From the NCBI RefSeq assembly GCF_020080835.1, contig NC_058166.1, positions 11,309,672 through 11,373,671 of the forward strand: a stretch of DNA of 64,000 nucleotides. Direction: 5' to 3'. Positions within the stretch are counted from its first letter, which is position 1, and every line of letters begins with the position of its first letter. Positions 47,791 to 60,549 of this stretch are shown here, one piece after another. The stretch is from Cotesia glomerata. Taxonomy: Eukaryota; Arthropoda; Insecta; Hymenoptera; Braconidae. The position numbers were made by a program, and so were the translations under genes. The notes beneath the pieces were generated by a model. That model worked only from the letters and a program-made list of their open reading frames with translations. It was not told the origin of the DNA and did no database searches.

Positions 47791-48684
47791 TATTAATATA
47801 AACTCCATCCGAACAAACAAAAGAAGACTGGAACTAACTGATAGAATCAACCATCGTAAACCAGACACAATATTCACTTCAGAAACGAAATTAAAAAAGG
47901 CAACATAAACTAGCTTTCAAAAATTATACAATAATCCGGACTGATAGGCCAGGCATCAAACGAGGTGGAGGCACGGCCATTATTATCAAAGACAAAAAAT
48001 AAATTCGACACTGTCTCCCAACCATCTTCAGATGGAACCACTACAACTGAATTCACGATAATCAAGCTCCAAGATCCAGCTAATATAAACTGTAAAATCT
48101 TCCTAGTCAGTATTTGTGCAATTCCGGACAACAAAAAAGCCTTCCAAGTTGTTAGAAGATCTTTGCCCTAAATTAAAATTGGACAATCCAAATATGTCCT
48201 TCGTCATCACAGGTGACCTGAATTCAAGAAGACGCGACTGGACGGATTCAACCACTAATGAATGAGGCAAACACCTAATCAAATGGGAGAAAGAATCGGC
48301 TCGAGATATCAAGCAAAAATATTTGCTACCAATTGCCCCTCTCACACCTCAAACAATTCGTATCTAGACTGCTGCATCACTAACTTAACTATTACCGATC
48401 TTATTGACAATAAAGTCAATACTGTCGACTATGACAGTGACCACAGGGCGCTTATTTTCACAGTACTGTTCAAGTCAACTATCCAAATCAACCAAGATGC
48501 CAAAAAATTCAATTACAAAGCCACAAACTGGACTCGCTTTGTTGCTTGTCTTGAGGAAAAATACTCATCAACACCCACGGATGATAGAAACCTAACAAGT
48601 GTAGAAATTGATACGAACATTCAAAGAGTATCTGAATCCATAACAGATGCCATCAACCCAACAGTACCGTTCTTCAAAAAATAA
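47791..48684 (+). pseudogene. Non-LTR retrotransposon endonuclease relic
   Basis: APE-type endonuclease pieces in several frames: a start with MAININSIRTNKRRLELT, then RTDRPGIKRGGGTAIII, a GDLNSRRRDW word, and the C-terminal VDYDSDHRALIF. At least two frameshifts and two stops separate them. The downstream RT is missing. It is distinct from the AC-specific LINE and looks like a jockey-superfamily element, but the clade cannot be fixed from this fragment. Confidence 0.7.
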
Positions 48685-48784
48685 GATAGTGTACTAAAAT
48701 ACGTAAACTTCAGAATTAAAACCCTCCAGAATAATAAATCAATAGTATATTACGACCCATGGCCAGAAAGTTGGATTTCGTAGG

Positions 48785-48868
48785 TGCAATTTTAAGCGCC
48801 CAGGTATTAACGGAATTAGCGGGAAGTTGCAGGGATGGCCTTTAGGGTCAACCGTTTTCCTAATTTTT
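48785..48868 (-). repeat. Copy H of abundant repeat family, end fragment
   Basis: Reads TTAGCGGGAAGTTGCAGGGA and GGTCAACCGTTTTCCTAA, the inverse of the family start. Confidence 0.7.
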
Positions 48869-48869
48869 T

Positions 48870-49058
48870 TTTTTTTTATTTATTAGTTTTTACTTTTTTT
48901 AGTATGCCCGCCCCGACCAGCAAAACCTCGGCTTCACCTCGGTTTTGCCGGGGGTGAGGGGGGCGCCGCCCGACTTTTGTAAAGCCGAGGCGAAACCGAG
49001 GTTTTGCTGGTCGGGGCGGGCATAATAAAAAAAGTAAAAATTAATAAATAAAAAAAAA
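48870..49058. repeat. Strong GC-rich palindrome with AT-rich outer arms
   Basis: Arms read inward from TTTTTACTTTTTTTAGTATG and GCCCGCCCCGACCAGCAAAA to CCTCGG; the right arm is the inverse (CCGAGGTTTTGCTGG...CGGGCATAATAAAAAAAG). The loop is about 50 nt and contains GGGGGTGAGGGGGGCGCCGC. Paired arms are about 60-70 bp each. It shares the CCTCGGCTTCACCTCGG core with the foldback elements at 7.6 and 39.4 kb. Confidence 0.85.
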
Positions 49059-49059
49059 A

Positions 49060-49753
49060 TAAGTTATTTTAAAGTTTACTAACAAATGCTCTGATTAAGA
49101 GAGATAACATGCACAGAACTCGTCACAAATATTTAAACTCGACTTAATAACAAAATTAATTTTTTTTAAGTTGGTTAAAAACTAGTTTTTAATTAGACGG
49201 CTAAGAAAGATTGAAATTAAATTATTAGAAGCTTGTAGAGTACATGGATTGTTTTATAAACATTGCTTTACTAGCTGTCAAAATATAAAAGAAAGCAAAT
49301 AAAATTTACAAAACTTTTATATTATTTTCTAAAATTTTTATAAAAATTATTTTTGCTGTATTATTATTAAATAGTTCATTAACAATAATCTAGTTAGAAA
49401 TTATTTTTATTTATTTGACAATTTTTCGTTAGTTTCAACGCTGACACGTTACATACAGACGATGTTGTGACTGTTATATACAGTTGAAACTCGCTGTATA
49501 GGCCGGTCGCGTCATGAAAATGTGAAAGAAAGTGATGTTCTATGCTGCCGGCCAGAAAATATACGTAGCGCGTATGCGTTAGAGCAGGCCATAAAAGTTG
49601 CTCTTCCTGGAGTAAAGTGCGTCCAGGAAGAGCATACTTTTGGCTAGGAGAGCAAGAAAAATTTCTATTGTAATTTTACAAGAAATGTATTTGAAGCTAA
49701 TAGGCAAAATATTTATTTAAAACTACAATCGGGTATATTAATATTGGAAAACA
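49060..49753. other. Intergenic spacer, no gene seen
   Basis: AT-rich. A short inverted pair GCTCTTCCTGG...CCAGGAAGAGC (about 49601-49633) is the only feature noted. Confidence 0.4.
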
Positions 49754-49755
49754 TA

Positions 49756-51312
49756 CAGTAGCGCTCAAAAGTATTTTGACAACATAAAATTTTTTTATAT
49801 TTTTTTTAAATAAAAGCCTATCGGAAAATGTATTGAGTATAATGTAGAGTAGTGTAATTGCGACTATTTAAGCGTATCAAATTACAACTTGTTTGTTTAC
49901 ACACCGCGCCACCGAACGTACTTGACTTACCGTGAGCTCAAAAGTATTTTGACACGCATTTGACTTAAAAAAATCTCGCAGATTACTTGTTCCTTAGTTT
50001 TTATTATTACATATATTTACTTGTTGTGGTTACTTCAATATGCCTATGTGCAAGGAATATGCTAGTGATTTTAAAAAAGCCGTTATTAATGCATTAAAAC
50101 AAGGATTGAAACAAACAGAAGTTGCTCGTTTGTTTAAAGTGTCTCGACAGTTAGTTAGCTTATGGAATAAAGTCTATAACAAACGAAAAACTGTCGAAAG
50201 TAAGCCTCGAACAGGCCGCCCAAGAAAAACTTCTTCTTACATCGATCATATTATAAAAAAGTTATCAGCAAATGATATACGGATGTCCGCTGTAATGATA
50301 AAAAATGAATTAAAAAGAAAAATATAACGTAGATATTCATATTTCTACTGTTAAACGACGCTTAAAGGTCCTAGGGTTATATGGCCGAAGACCGGCTAAA
50401 AACCTTTAATATCGAAAACAGGAAGTCTCGTCTTGAGTTCGCGAAACGGCATATATCGTGGTCAAGTTTAGAGTGGTCTAAAGTTTTATGGAGTGACGAA
50501 AGTAAATTTAATTTAATGTCATCTGATGGTATCAAGTACATTCGGCGTCCAGTAAATAAAAAATACGATTATCGGTATCAAATACCCACAGTTAAACATA
50601 GAGGTGGTAGTGCGATGGTTTGGGGATGTTTTTCACGGTCTGGAGTTGGACCATTAGTTCGAATAGAAGGAAAAATGGATCGGTTCATGTATGCAAATAT
50701 ATTAAAGTCTCAGATAATACCATATGCTAAACATCACATGCCAGCTAAGTGGTATTTTCAACAAGACAATGATCCCAAACACAGATCAAAGCATATTAGT
50801 GACTTATTAAATCCTGAAAAAGTTAAAGTTCTTGAGTGGCCAAGTCAAAGTCCCGACTTGAATCCGATAGAAAATCTCTGGGAAGAATTGAAACGTAGTG
50901 TAAAAACCCAAAATTATTCAAACAAAAACACTTTGTTTGAAACTCTAAAAAATGAGTGGGATCAAATTCCAATAAGTCGATTACAAAAATTAATCGACTC
51001 AATGCCGGAGCGATGCAAGGCTGTCATAAAGGCCAAGGGATATGCTACTAAATACTAATATATTTATTGCTGTAAATTATAATTATGCGTTAAATTAGTT
51101 TTTTTTCAAAAATGTCAAAATACTTTTGAGCCACCATTTTCCTAATATTTTAAAAATTAAACTTTCTTTTATTACGAATAAGAACCTTTTTGACACTATT
51201 CTGTAGTTTATTCAAAAGGTGTTAAAAAAATAAATAAATGATTATTGTGTTTCATATTTATTTTTAATTAAACCATTGAATATATTTGTCAAAATACTTT
51301 TGAGCGCTACTG
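49756..51312 (+). mobile_element. Tc1-like element, 1557 bp, IR/DR ends
   Basis: Ends CAGTAGCGCTCAAAAGTATT and the inverse, flanked by TA duplications (49754-49755, 51313-51314). A second copy of CTCAAAAGTATTTTGACA lies inside each end (49936-49955 and inverse at 51112-51129), the IR/DR arrangement of Tc1-like elements with about 200-bp ends. It encodes a transposase with frameshifts. Confidence 0.92.
50040..51058 (+). pseudogene. Tc1-like transposase, frameshifted
   Basis: The N-terminal part (50040-50327) has a paired-type helix-turn-helix (QTEVARLFKVSRQLVSLW) and the GRPR motif GRPRKT. The C-terminal part (50381-51058) has the catalytic triad of DD34E type: D in LWSDESKF, D in QQDNDPKH, E in PDLNPIENLWEEL. 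Between them the frame shifts: one extra A near 50318-50323 and apparently two single-A losses near 50400-50420. All are in A runs. Catalytic residues and ends are intact, so a full copy may exist elsewhere. Confidence 0.92.
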
Positions 51313-51314
51313 TA

Positions 51315-51790
51315 TATAGCTTTGTGAGGTTACTAATTTTACAAAACGGTTTTATAATTTTCCGAATATTTTTAAATTAGCTAATTTTGTAAAATTACAA
51401 TACTTTCCTTGAATTTTACTTGAATTTCAATTCAATAATAAAAAAGAAAGATTTGATTTAATATTTGTTGTCATTTTATTTTTATAAAGCGCTGTCATTA
51501 CTTGCACAAGCGATGTCATTACTTCGAACGACAAGTGTAATGATCTTAATCTGAAATTATTTGACCACCCAATAACTCATGCGTATAAATATCAAAATAT
51601 CAATATCAAATATCAAAATTATTGCGATATAAATTACGATTGATCAAGAAAGAATTTTGCAGTAGTATCAGGTAATGTATAAAGAGAATTTAGAAAAGTA
51701 GATATTAAATATTATTTTCTGCTGACGACCATAAATAATCTAAAATAATTTTAGACAATGAAACTACATAATAAAAAAAAAAAAAAAAAA
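51315..51790. other. Intergenic spacer, no gene seen
   Basis: AT-rich between the Tc1 element and repeat copy I. No coding or structural feature supported. Confidence 0.4.
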
Positions 51791-52669
<879 letters not shown>

Positions 52670-53161
52670 GGGGCAGAAGAGATACTGCTACCGGGCGCGT
52701 CTCCCCGAGCGGATGGGAGAACGCTCGCTGTCCTTGGATGACACTTAATCTCTTAGTTGATGAGGTACAGCGGGTAGGAGCCAAGCAAAATAACCAAACA
52801 AAATAAGCTCCCGTGGACAAAACTCCCCTTTAATGGGTTGGTCACACTAACTGACCTAGCAAGACGATTGGTTCCTGCTGTAACTCACTGGGAGTGTCCG
52901 GAACCTGTATCGTAGTTTCCGACGATGCAGGCCACGGCTGATGTGAGCTTGCTCTGCCGAGGTGAAAGTTGCAGCAGTGGATCAGGAGCCAGCCACTTCG
53001 GGCCTTGATCAGGAAGTACGCAGTGAGTGTTAGAGATCGGAATCTTCACCGCTCCGAGCGAGTCTAGTCCGTCCGTGTATTCCGGGACTGGCTAAGTGTC
53101 GGCTAGGCCTCAGGGAACTGGGGTAGGAGTACTATCTCCGAGGGTACACCCGTTCCTAGTT

Positions 53162-54622
53162 ATGGCAACCCGCTCCACTCCGTACGATGCGCTGGTAAAT
53201 CAAAAAAGTATGAGTACGTTACAGGAAACAAACATGAATAGAAACGGGCTTCATGCTCAACAAGCAGCGATTGAAGCAAGCGCTGACATGAAGAGAACGC
53301 AAGCGTTGGAGCGCCTTGAGAAGCTGACCATTGAGCTGCAAGAGTTTGTCCAAACTAAGGTCAATATCCACAAGGAGATAAAGACCAAGACAACCGGTGT
53401 AGTCAATGCTCTTGGAAGATTCAAGAAACTGGACGAAGAATGGCGCTCATCATTACACCGCACCCCTTGTGCTACATCGGAGAGAAACAGTCAAGTGGTT
53501 GTTGAAGAAGCGATGGACACTGGAGCCGAAGGTGACGGAGAATCAGTCGCTGAAGAAGAAAGTGAAACTATCACAACGGCAGAGACTGAATCCTTTGACC
53601 AAGACGGCCGCATCCTGAGGAAGTTGAAAAGAAAAATTCGTTCTCCCGAAGGCGGAGCTTTTCATACTCCCAAGAAGCTGAAAGACGTTGGACCTGGTCA
53701 TCCCATCAAGAAGCAGGAAGTGGTTAAGGATCTTCCACAAAACTCTTGTGAACAGAACAAGAAGCCAGGCTGGGAAAAGGTGCAGTCCAGAAAGGACAAG
53801 AAGAAGGAGCGCAAGAAACTGCTCCCAGAAAAACCTCTGGTGCCTCCACCGAAGCCGAACCAGAAGCCAAGAAGAACAGCAACGAGACCGGAGGCACTTA
53901 TTATCCGTCCAGCGAACAAAGATAAGTATTCTGAAATACTTACACGGATCAAGGCGGACGTTCGCCCAGATCAGGTCCGCAACACAGTCGAGAAGATACG
54001 CAGGACCGCGACAGGGAACATTCTCATCACGCTGTCGAAAGGCAGTAGTGATAGAGGTAAAGACCTGCAGAAGACTATCGCGGGAATACTTAAGGAGGAC
54101 GCAAATGTCATTAGTACAGGACCTGAAGAAGACCTGGAAATTCGCGATATTGATGATACTACAACTAAAGATGACATTCTAACAGCTTTACAAGAGGCAG
54201 CTGGAAACGATTGTGGTATAACAGTAGAGGCCATTAAAATTCGTAAGGTCTTACGTAGCAGAACACAAATTGCGTCGGTGACTCTGGCAGCAACGGTAGC
54301 GCAGAAAGTGGTAGGAGAACACGGTAAGATTAGGATCGGCTGGACCAATTGTCGTATTAGAACAGTACTAAGACCAGTCCGATGTTATAAATGCTGGCAT
54401 TTTGGACACCGTGCGGTTCAGTGCACAAGTAAAGTCGACCGCTCCAAACTTTGCATTAAATGTGGAGAAGAGGGACACAAAATCGCCGAATGTAATAAGC
54501 CTGCTAAATGCGCACTGTGTGCGGATCAATCCAGTACAGAGAATAACGCCCATCATGCCGGCACAAGCAGATGCCCAGTATACCAAGAGGCACTCAAGAA
54601 GATAACTGATAAACGAAAATGA
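53162..54622 (+). CDS. LINE ORF1 protein, gag-like with CCHC zinc knuckles
   Basis: 486 residues from the ATG at 53162; the frame is open from 53096 but only via GTG. ORF1 proteins bind LINE RNA and form the RNP. It has an N-terminal helical region with a possible coiled coil (residues about 30-100), an acidic then strongly basic lysine-rich middle, an RRM-like region (about 240-400), and C-terminal knuckles CYKCWHFGHRAVQC and CIKCGEEGHKIAEC plus a third variant CALC...HHAGTSRC. Its stop overlaps the ORF2 start (ATGA), suggesting termination-reinitiation. Intact. Confidence 0.9.
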   Translation: MATRSTPYDALVNQKSMSTLQETNMNRNGLHAQQAAIEASADMKRTQALERLEKLTIELQEFVQTKVNIHKEIKTKTTGVVNALGRFKKLDEEWRSSLHRTPCATSERNSQVVVEEAMDTGAEGDGESVAEEESETITTAETESFDQDGRILRKLKRKIRSPEGGAFHTPKKLKDVGPGHPIKKQEVVKDLPQNSCEQNKKPGWEKVQSRKDKKKERKKLLPEKPLVPPPKPNQKPRRTATRPEALIIRPANKDKYSEILTRIKADVRPDQVRNTVEKIRRTATGNILITLSKGSSDRGKDLQKTIAGILKEDANVISTGPEEDLEIRDIDDTTTKDDILTALQEAAGNDCGITVEAIKIRKVLRSRTQIASVTLAATVAQKVVGEHGKIRIGWTNCRIRTVLRPVRCYKCWHFGHRAVQCTSKVDRSKLCIKCGEEGHKIAECNKPAKCALCADQSSTENNAHHAGTSRCPVYQEALKKITDKRK

Positions 54623-57596
54623 GAATACTGCAGCTAAACATCAATCACTGTGAAGCGGCACATGATTTGCTCATGCAGACAGTACGTGAACAGAAGCTTG
54701 ACCTTGTGCTTATATCGGAACCGTATAAACACCTCGGCGGCCAACCATGGGAAACTGACTGCACGCCAAAAGCTGTCATATGGTCCTGTCGCAAGCTCCC
54801 CTTCCAGAGTGTCGTTAACAATGGCAGCGCCGGCTTTGTAGCAGCATCGGTAGATGGCATCCGCTTTTACAGCTGCTACACACCACCTAGCCTCACTATT
54901 GTTGAATTCATGGACTTTCTGGATCGACTGACGGAGGACGCGAAGCAGTACTACCCAGTGGCAATAGCTGGAGACTTCAACGCCTGGGCAGTGGAATGGG
55001 GCAGCAAACACACCAACGCTCGAGGTAAAGAACTACTGGAAGCTTTTTCTACGTTAGATGTAGTATTGTTAAACAGCGGCGATGCGCCGACGTACACTAA
55101 AGGAGACGCAAGTTCTATTGTGGATCTTACTTTTGTCAGCAGCAGCCTCATCAGAGGAAACTACGACTGGAAGGTGATGGAGATCTACACGGCCAGCGAT
55201 CACAATGCGATTCTCTGGGAAGTATCAAAGGACCAGAATCCTAGAAGACCGGCTAAGAAACTTGACATCGTTGGGTGGAAGGTGAAATCCTTTGACCCAG
55301 GTGCTCTAGTAGCTGCCCTAAATAGTGAACCGCTTACTACTGGATCTGCAGAAGAAATGACCAAGGACTTGATGAAGAGAGTGACCCAGGCTTGCGACAC
55401 CTGCATGCCTCGTAAACGGGGCATGAACCAAAGACCTTCGGTGCACTGGTGGAACGAACACATCAGCTTCCTACGGAAAGAGTGTCTCAAGAAAAGAAGA
55501 ATATCTCAGCGTGGTTATCGGCGGCCTGACTCAGCGGAACTAGTCGCAGAATACAAGAAAGCTCGTCGAGACTTAAACAAAGCCATCAAGGATAGCAAGA
55601 AGAACTGCTGGAAAGAGCTAATCAACGAGGTGGACAAAGACTTGTGGGGCAGACCTTACAAGGTAGTCATGGCAAACTTGAAATACCAGCCAATGCCATC
55701 TCCTACGTGTCCTCAACTCCTACAGAAGATCGTGACTGCACTGTTTCCACGACAGCGCGTTTTCAACTACCTGTTGACACAAGACGAACTGAATGATATC
55801 CCACCTGTGACGAAAGAAGAACTGATGGAAGCTTGTAACCGCGTCGGGAATAATAAAGCGCCGGGATTGGACGGAATCCCTAATATTGCCTTGAAAACAT
55901 CTATTAAAGCAGCGCCAGCGTTATTCCTCGATGTCTACAACATCTGCTTGAAGGAAGGGATTTTTCCTCGGAAGTGGAAACAACAACGGCTGGTACTACT
56001 TCCTAAAGGAAAAAGCCACCGGAAGAACCGTCATCTTATCGTCCACTCTGCATGTTGGATACAGCCGGTAAGATACTCGAACGTATAATCCACCAAAGGA
56101 TAGAAGCAGTTGTCGATCCACTATTAGCAGACAATCAGTACGGATTTCGAAAAGGACGATCAACCCTGGACGCAATCAACCTGGTTGTCGGTATAGCCAA
56201 AGACGCAATCGCCGGTACCAGATGGAAGGGTGGAACGAAGAAATATTGTCTGGTGGCAACCCTAGACATCAAAAATGCCTTCAACTCCGCCAACTGGGAT
56301 CGCATCATGCAAGCTCTTCAAGAGATGAACGTACCAGGATATCTACGAAGGATAGTCGCTAGCTACTTCACGAATAGAGTCCTTAGATATGACACGAAGA
56401 ATGGTCCAAAGGAGTATGATGTTACTGGAGGCGTCCCGCAGGGTTCTGTTCTCGGTCCACTTCTCTGGAATATCATGTACAACGGATTGTTGAGACTGAA
56501 ACTACCAAGAAATGTCAAACTGGTAGCGTACGCGGACGACGTAGCCGTAGTAATCGTCGCCAAGCATATTGATGAGATAAATCATATGTTCACGATCACC
56601 TTTGAGCGAATTAACCAGTGGATGGACACAGTAAACCTACAACTGGCTAAACAGAAGACCGAGGCTGTACTTATCACTAGCAGAAAAGTGGTGGAAACGA
56701 TCAATTTAAACGTCGGAGACCAAGAAATCACATCCCAACCATTCATTCGATATCTGGGAGTGATGCTCGATTCCCGACTTAACTTCAAACAACAAGTTGA
56801 ACACGTGACCGCCAAAGCATCAGCAGTAGTGGCTAACCTAGTACGATTGATGCCCAACATCGGTGGCCCGAAGCAGACAAGGAGGTTATTGCTATCATCA
56901 GTAGTTACATCGGTCCTCACGTATGGGATATCCATTTGGTCCGACGCACTTGAGACCCAAGAATCATGGAGGAAAGCATGTCCGGTTTACCGAATGAGCG
57001 CGCTAAGAGTAGCCAGCGCCTTTCGAACAATATCAGAGGAAGCAGTGTGTGTCATTTCCGGAACTTTGCCGCTCAGAGTCCTAGCTGAGGAAAGACGTAA
57101 CCTTTACCAACAAAAGAGGACAACCGCACAAAGTGCCGAGGAACTCAGAGCTAAAGAACGGCAGAACAGCATCGCGCGATGGCAATCGCAGTGGGACGCC
57201 GCGACAACAGGGAGATGGACACACCGTCTCATACCAAGGATTGACGTTTGGCTTAACCGGAATCATGGCGAGGCCAACTACTATCTGACCCAGATGTTGT
57301 CAGGACACGGCTGTTTCCGGGAGTACCTTTATCGCTTTAAGCACGATGATTGCCCAGAGTGTCCGTCTTGCCCAAGAGTTGCTGAAAATGCGGAGCACGT
57401 TTTCTTTGAGTGCCCTCGTTTTAACCCACAGCGTGATGAGTTAGAGAAGATCCTGAACAAGAAAATCACACCAGAGTCAATAGTAGAAGAAATGCTGTCA
57501 TCCGAAGCTGCCTGGAACGCCACAAGCACGTTTACCACCGAAGTGCTTACAGAGCTGCGTTCCATTGAAAGAAAAAGGGCAAATGACAGAAACTAG
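54619..57596 (+). pseudogene. LINE ORF2: endonuclease, reverse transcriptase, zinc finger (one frameshift)
   Basis: About 990 residues if continuous. The N-terminal APE-type endonuclease has LNINHCEAA, ISEPYK, AIAGDFNAWAVEWGS and ASDHNAILW. The RT has NNKAPGLDGIPN, GFRKGRSTLDAIN, GVPQGSVLGPLLWN and the catalytic YADD at 56529-56540. The C-terminal CCHC-type finger is in CPSCPRVAENAEHVFFECP. A single-base shift in an A run near 56010-56015 moves the downstream frame; everything before and after is clean. The start overlaps the ORF1 stop by ATGA. R1-clade assignment rests on domain order and the AC target. Confidence 0.92.
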
Positions 57597-57844
57597 AAGG
57601 AAGGAAAAATAACACCTTAGCCACCAGAAGGAATAGCAGTAGCTAGATCCTCCCCTCACGAAGTAATGCCTGACGGCGGTTTCCATGAGGGATTAGAGGA
57701 AAGAAGAAAAGGGGTTTAGGGTTTAGTGGGTAGGGGCGTTAGCGTCGAGTTTTAGTATGACGCTGCGTCGAGTCGCCACATATCCAGGCCGAACAGCTAA
57801 GCCTGGAATCCGTAAGAAGGATTCCCCCCCCTAAGATAAAAAAA

Positions 57845-57861
<17 letters not shown>

Positions 57862-57895
<34 letters not shown>
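57862..57895. repeat. (AC)n tract between two LINE copies
   Basis: About 17 AC units between the A tail of the full-length LINE and the 5' end of the truncated one. Confidence 0.95.
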
Positions 57896-57896
<1 letters not shown>

Positions 57897-58442
57897 CGCA
57901 GATGTTGTCGGGACATGGGTGTTTTCGAGAGTATCTACACCGCTTTAAGCACGATGACTCTTCGGAGTGCCCGTCCTGCCCAGGAGCTGCTGAAGACGCG
58001 GAGCACGTCTTCTTTGTATGTCCTCGTTTCGATCCACAGCGTGAAGAACTGGAGAGGATCCTGAACCAGAAAATGCAACCAGATTCACTAGTAGAAGCAA
58101 TGTTGTCATCAGAAGCTGCCTGGAACGCTACCAACACGTTTGCAACAGAAGTCCTTAAAGACTTGCGTTCCACCGAAAGAAAAAGAGCAAATAGCAGAAG
58201 ATAGAAGGAAGGTAGTTAACACCTTAGCCACCAGAAGGAAGAGCAGTAGCTAGATCCTCCCTTCACGAAGTAATGCCTGACGGCGGTTTCCATGAGGGAT
58301 TAGAGGAAAGAAGGAAAAGGAGTTTAGGGTTTAGTGGGTAGGGGCGTTAGTGTCGAGTTAGTATGACGCTGCGTCGAGTCGCCACATATCCAGGCCAAAC
58401 AGCTATGCCTAGAATCCGTAAAAAGGATTCCCCCCCCTAAAA

Positions 58443-58459
<17 letters not shown>
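57896..58459 (+). mobile_element. Second, 5'-truncated LINE copy in the same AC tract
   Basis: Contains the last 100 codons of ORF2 (to TAG at 58202-58204), the 3' UTR and an A tail (58439-58459), followed by AC. The protein segment matches the 10-11 kb copy more closely than the adjacent full-length copy, so it is an independent insertion and not a duplication. Confidence 0.88.
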
Positions 58460-58473
<14 letters not shown>

Positions 58474-58636
58474 CATACATACAGACATAGTGACACCCTC
58501 GCGGGAATAGTCAGGAAAGCTTCCTAGGACCTCAAAACGTCGAGATCTGATGAAAACTCGATTTTCGAAAAACGGGGTAAAACCAATAACTTCCCGATTT
58601 TTGAAAATTTTCAATTTTCTTAGCGGGAAATTAAAA
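58460..58636 (+). repeat. 3' part of split repeat copy I, with short (AC)n
   Basis: AC units to 58475, then ATACATACAGACATAGTGAC, TCCTAGGACCTCAAAACG and TTCTTAGCGGGAAATTAAAA, completing the unit interrupted at 52475. Confidence 0.85.
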
Positions 58637-58639
58637 AAA

Positions 58640-59430
58640 CATTGAGAAATCTGGATTTGAAAATAAAGTCTTTCTTAACAATTTTGTTAAGAAATTACAA
58701 ACGTATAAGCAGTTTTGGCCTACTTGAAAAAATGAAATTTTTTAGCGGTAAATAGTTTATACCTTGGAATTAAATTTTACTATTTTTTAATTTTAAAAAT
58801 ATTTAAGATTGTCATGAAATATCAACAATTGTGATTGTTAACAGATTTTCATAATAAAATTATAAAATTAAATAGGGTGTCAATAGTGAAGGCCCTGTCA
58901 ATAATAGGGGCTTTTACCTTATACATTTCTGCATTCAATAAGCCCTTACCGGTTTAAATGGATCATCCAAGATTATACTGACTACACACATGGTGATATA
59001 TATGAAATTTATTGAATTCTTATTTTCAGTCCTTTATTAAAAACTTTGTGTTTAATTTCATGAATGTATAATTTTTTGAAACAAATATTTTTTTGCAACT
59101 TAACTTAACTGTAAAATTAACAGAAAAAATATTTAATTTAGTATTATATTGATATCATTATCCAGCGTTCCATAGTATAGTTAAGCCAATAAAAACTATT
59201 AACCAACAAAGACGAGCGCTCTCGACATGCATGAGATGAAATTTATTACACCCGTGTTCACTGAAAAGATGAATAATATTTCTTAGCTATTGACAGTTAT
59301 TATAACTTTTACTCAAGATTATCTTTGTAATAGATTAATGTAATCGAACAATCAGCCTCTTTACGCATCACTACCCAGTTAGATTAACAAATCCTACTCT
59401 TTGTCATCCTTACAGCTTCACTTACCACAA
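58640..59430. other. Upstream region of Osiris gene 3, no other gene seen
   Basis: AT-rich until about 59340, then slightly GC-richer near the promoter. No repeat ends or coding frames recognised. Confidence 0.4.
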
Positions 59431-59433
59431 AGC

Positions 59434-59442
59434 TATATAAAG
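59434..59442 (+). promoter_or_regulatory. TATA box of Osiris gene 3
   Basis: TATATAAAG lies 105 bp upstream of the ATG at 59547. A start of transcription near 59465-59475 is expected. It resembles the TATA arrangement of Osiris gene 1. Confidence 0.55.
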
Positions 59443-59546
59443 TAGGGGTGAATATCCATGTCCTCGAGTCCTTCACCGTTTTTCGTGGTGAGATATCCTA
59501 CAAATACAAGACCTAGTTTTTATTTTACTAACTTTTTTGTTCTAAA

Positions 59547-60548
59547 ATGAGTAAAGTGTTCTTTGCATGTCTAATGTGCTTGATAAACTGGTGTCATTCT
59601 AGTAACTTTAGACTAAGAAATTCATTAGAGGCTTCTTATTTGCCTGATATTATTCAGAATATTAATTTATCTAATCAATTAGAAGAGTTTAATAAGAATA
59701 ATCATAATAATGGGGTAGTGAAAACTGGTGATGTCATTTTGCCGTTCGAAAATAAGTCTAATCGAGAAGGACGTTATTTGTGTACGTATTCTGTATATTT
59801 AAAAAAATTTTAAGAGGAGAGAATTAATTTGTCATAAAAAATTTAGATACTTTCAAAATTTTGGTAATTTTTATAAGCAAATTTTAGATGTAAAAATTAA
59901 AAATTTTTTTTTTTTATTAAAAATTTAATTTCTTGTCGTAGATTGAACGTAAACATTTTTCATAAATTAAAATTTTTCAACATTAAATCAGTAAGTTATT
60001 TTTTCTGAAATTTGATGAAAATGTAATTTTTTTAGAAAAAAATGTATTAAGGCTAGAATTTTTGATTATTTTGTCTCAATATTTTTCAAATCAGACAACA
60101 ATGTTATCATTTTTAAAATAAATCTGCAATGATTTTATTTAAAAACTAAACCTTTAGATTTTTTGAAAAATTTTCTAAAATTGATAGCAATTTTTAAATT
60201 ATAGGTAAGAAGAAAAAGAAGAAAAAATGGAAAAAACACACCAAATATTTAATACCACTAATAGTCGGGTGGCTGTTGATAAAATCAATTTTACTACCAA
60301 TAGCCTTAAAAGCGCTTGCACTTTTGAGTGGGAAAGCTGTCGTGCTGAGCTTAATGAGCTTAATTTTGGCTGCAATCATGGGACTGAGAAGACTTGCACA
60401 AGGCGGATTGTTACCAATGGCTTTGGGATTCAGCGCTGGACCAACTGCGTATTCTAAGTACAATCGTCAGGATTATTCGGACCATGATAATCAATCAGAT
60501 TTTGCCGATCCTTATGATTATTACAATGATAGACGTCCGCCTAATTAA
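59547..60548 (+). CDS. Short Osiris-like gene, two exons
   Basis: Exon 1 is 59547-59772 and exon 2 is 60205-60548, giving 189 residues in one frame. The intron starts GTTATT (weak donor) and ends TTATAG. It has a signal peptide (residues 1-18, cysteine-bearing), an acidic/Asn-rich stretch, then KKKKKKKWKKHTKYLIPLIV, the Osiris-type hydrophobic segment with ALALLSGKAVVLSLMSLILA and IMGLRR, and an Asp/Tyr-rich tail ending YNDRRPPN. As in the gene at 5.65-6.6 kb, the two-cysteine DUF1676 part is absent and the intron falls just before the lysine patch, so the two genes share structure. It is probably secreted or vesicle-membrane associated, by family. The weak donor makes the exact exon 1 end uncertain by a few residues. 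Confidence 0.8.
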
Positions 60549-60549
60549 A

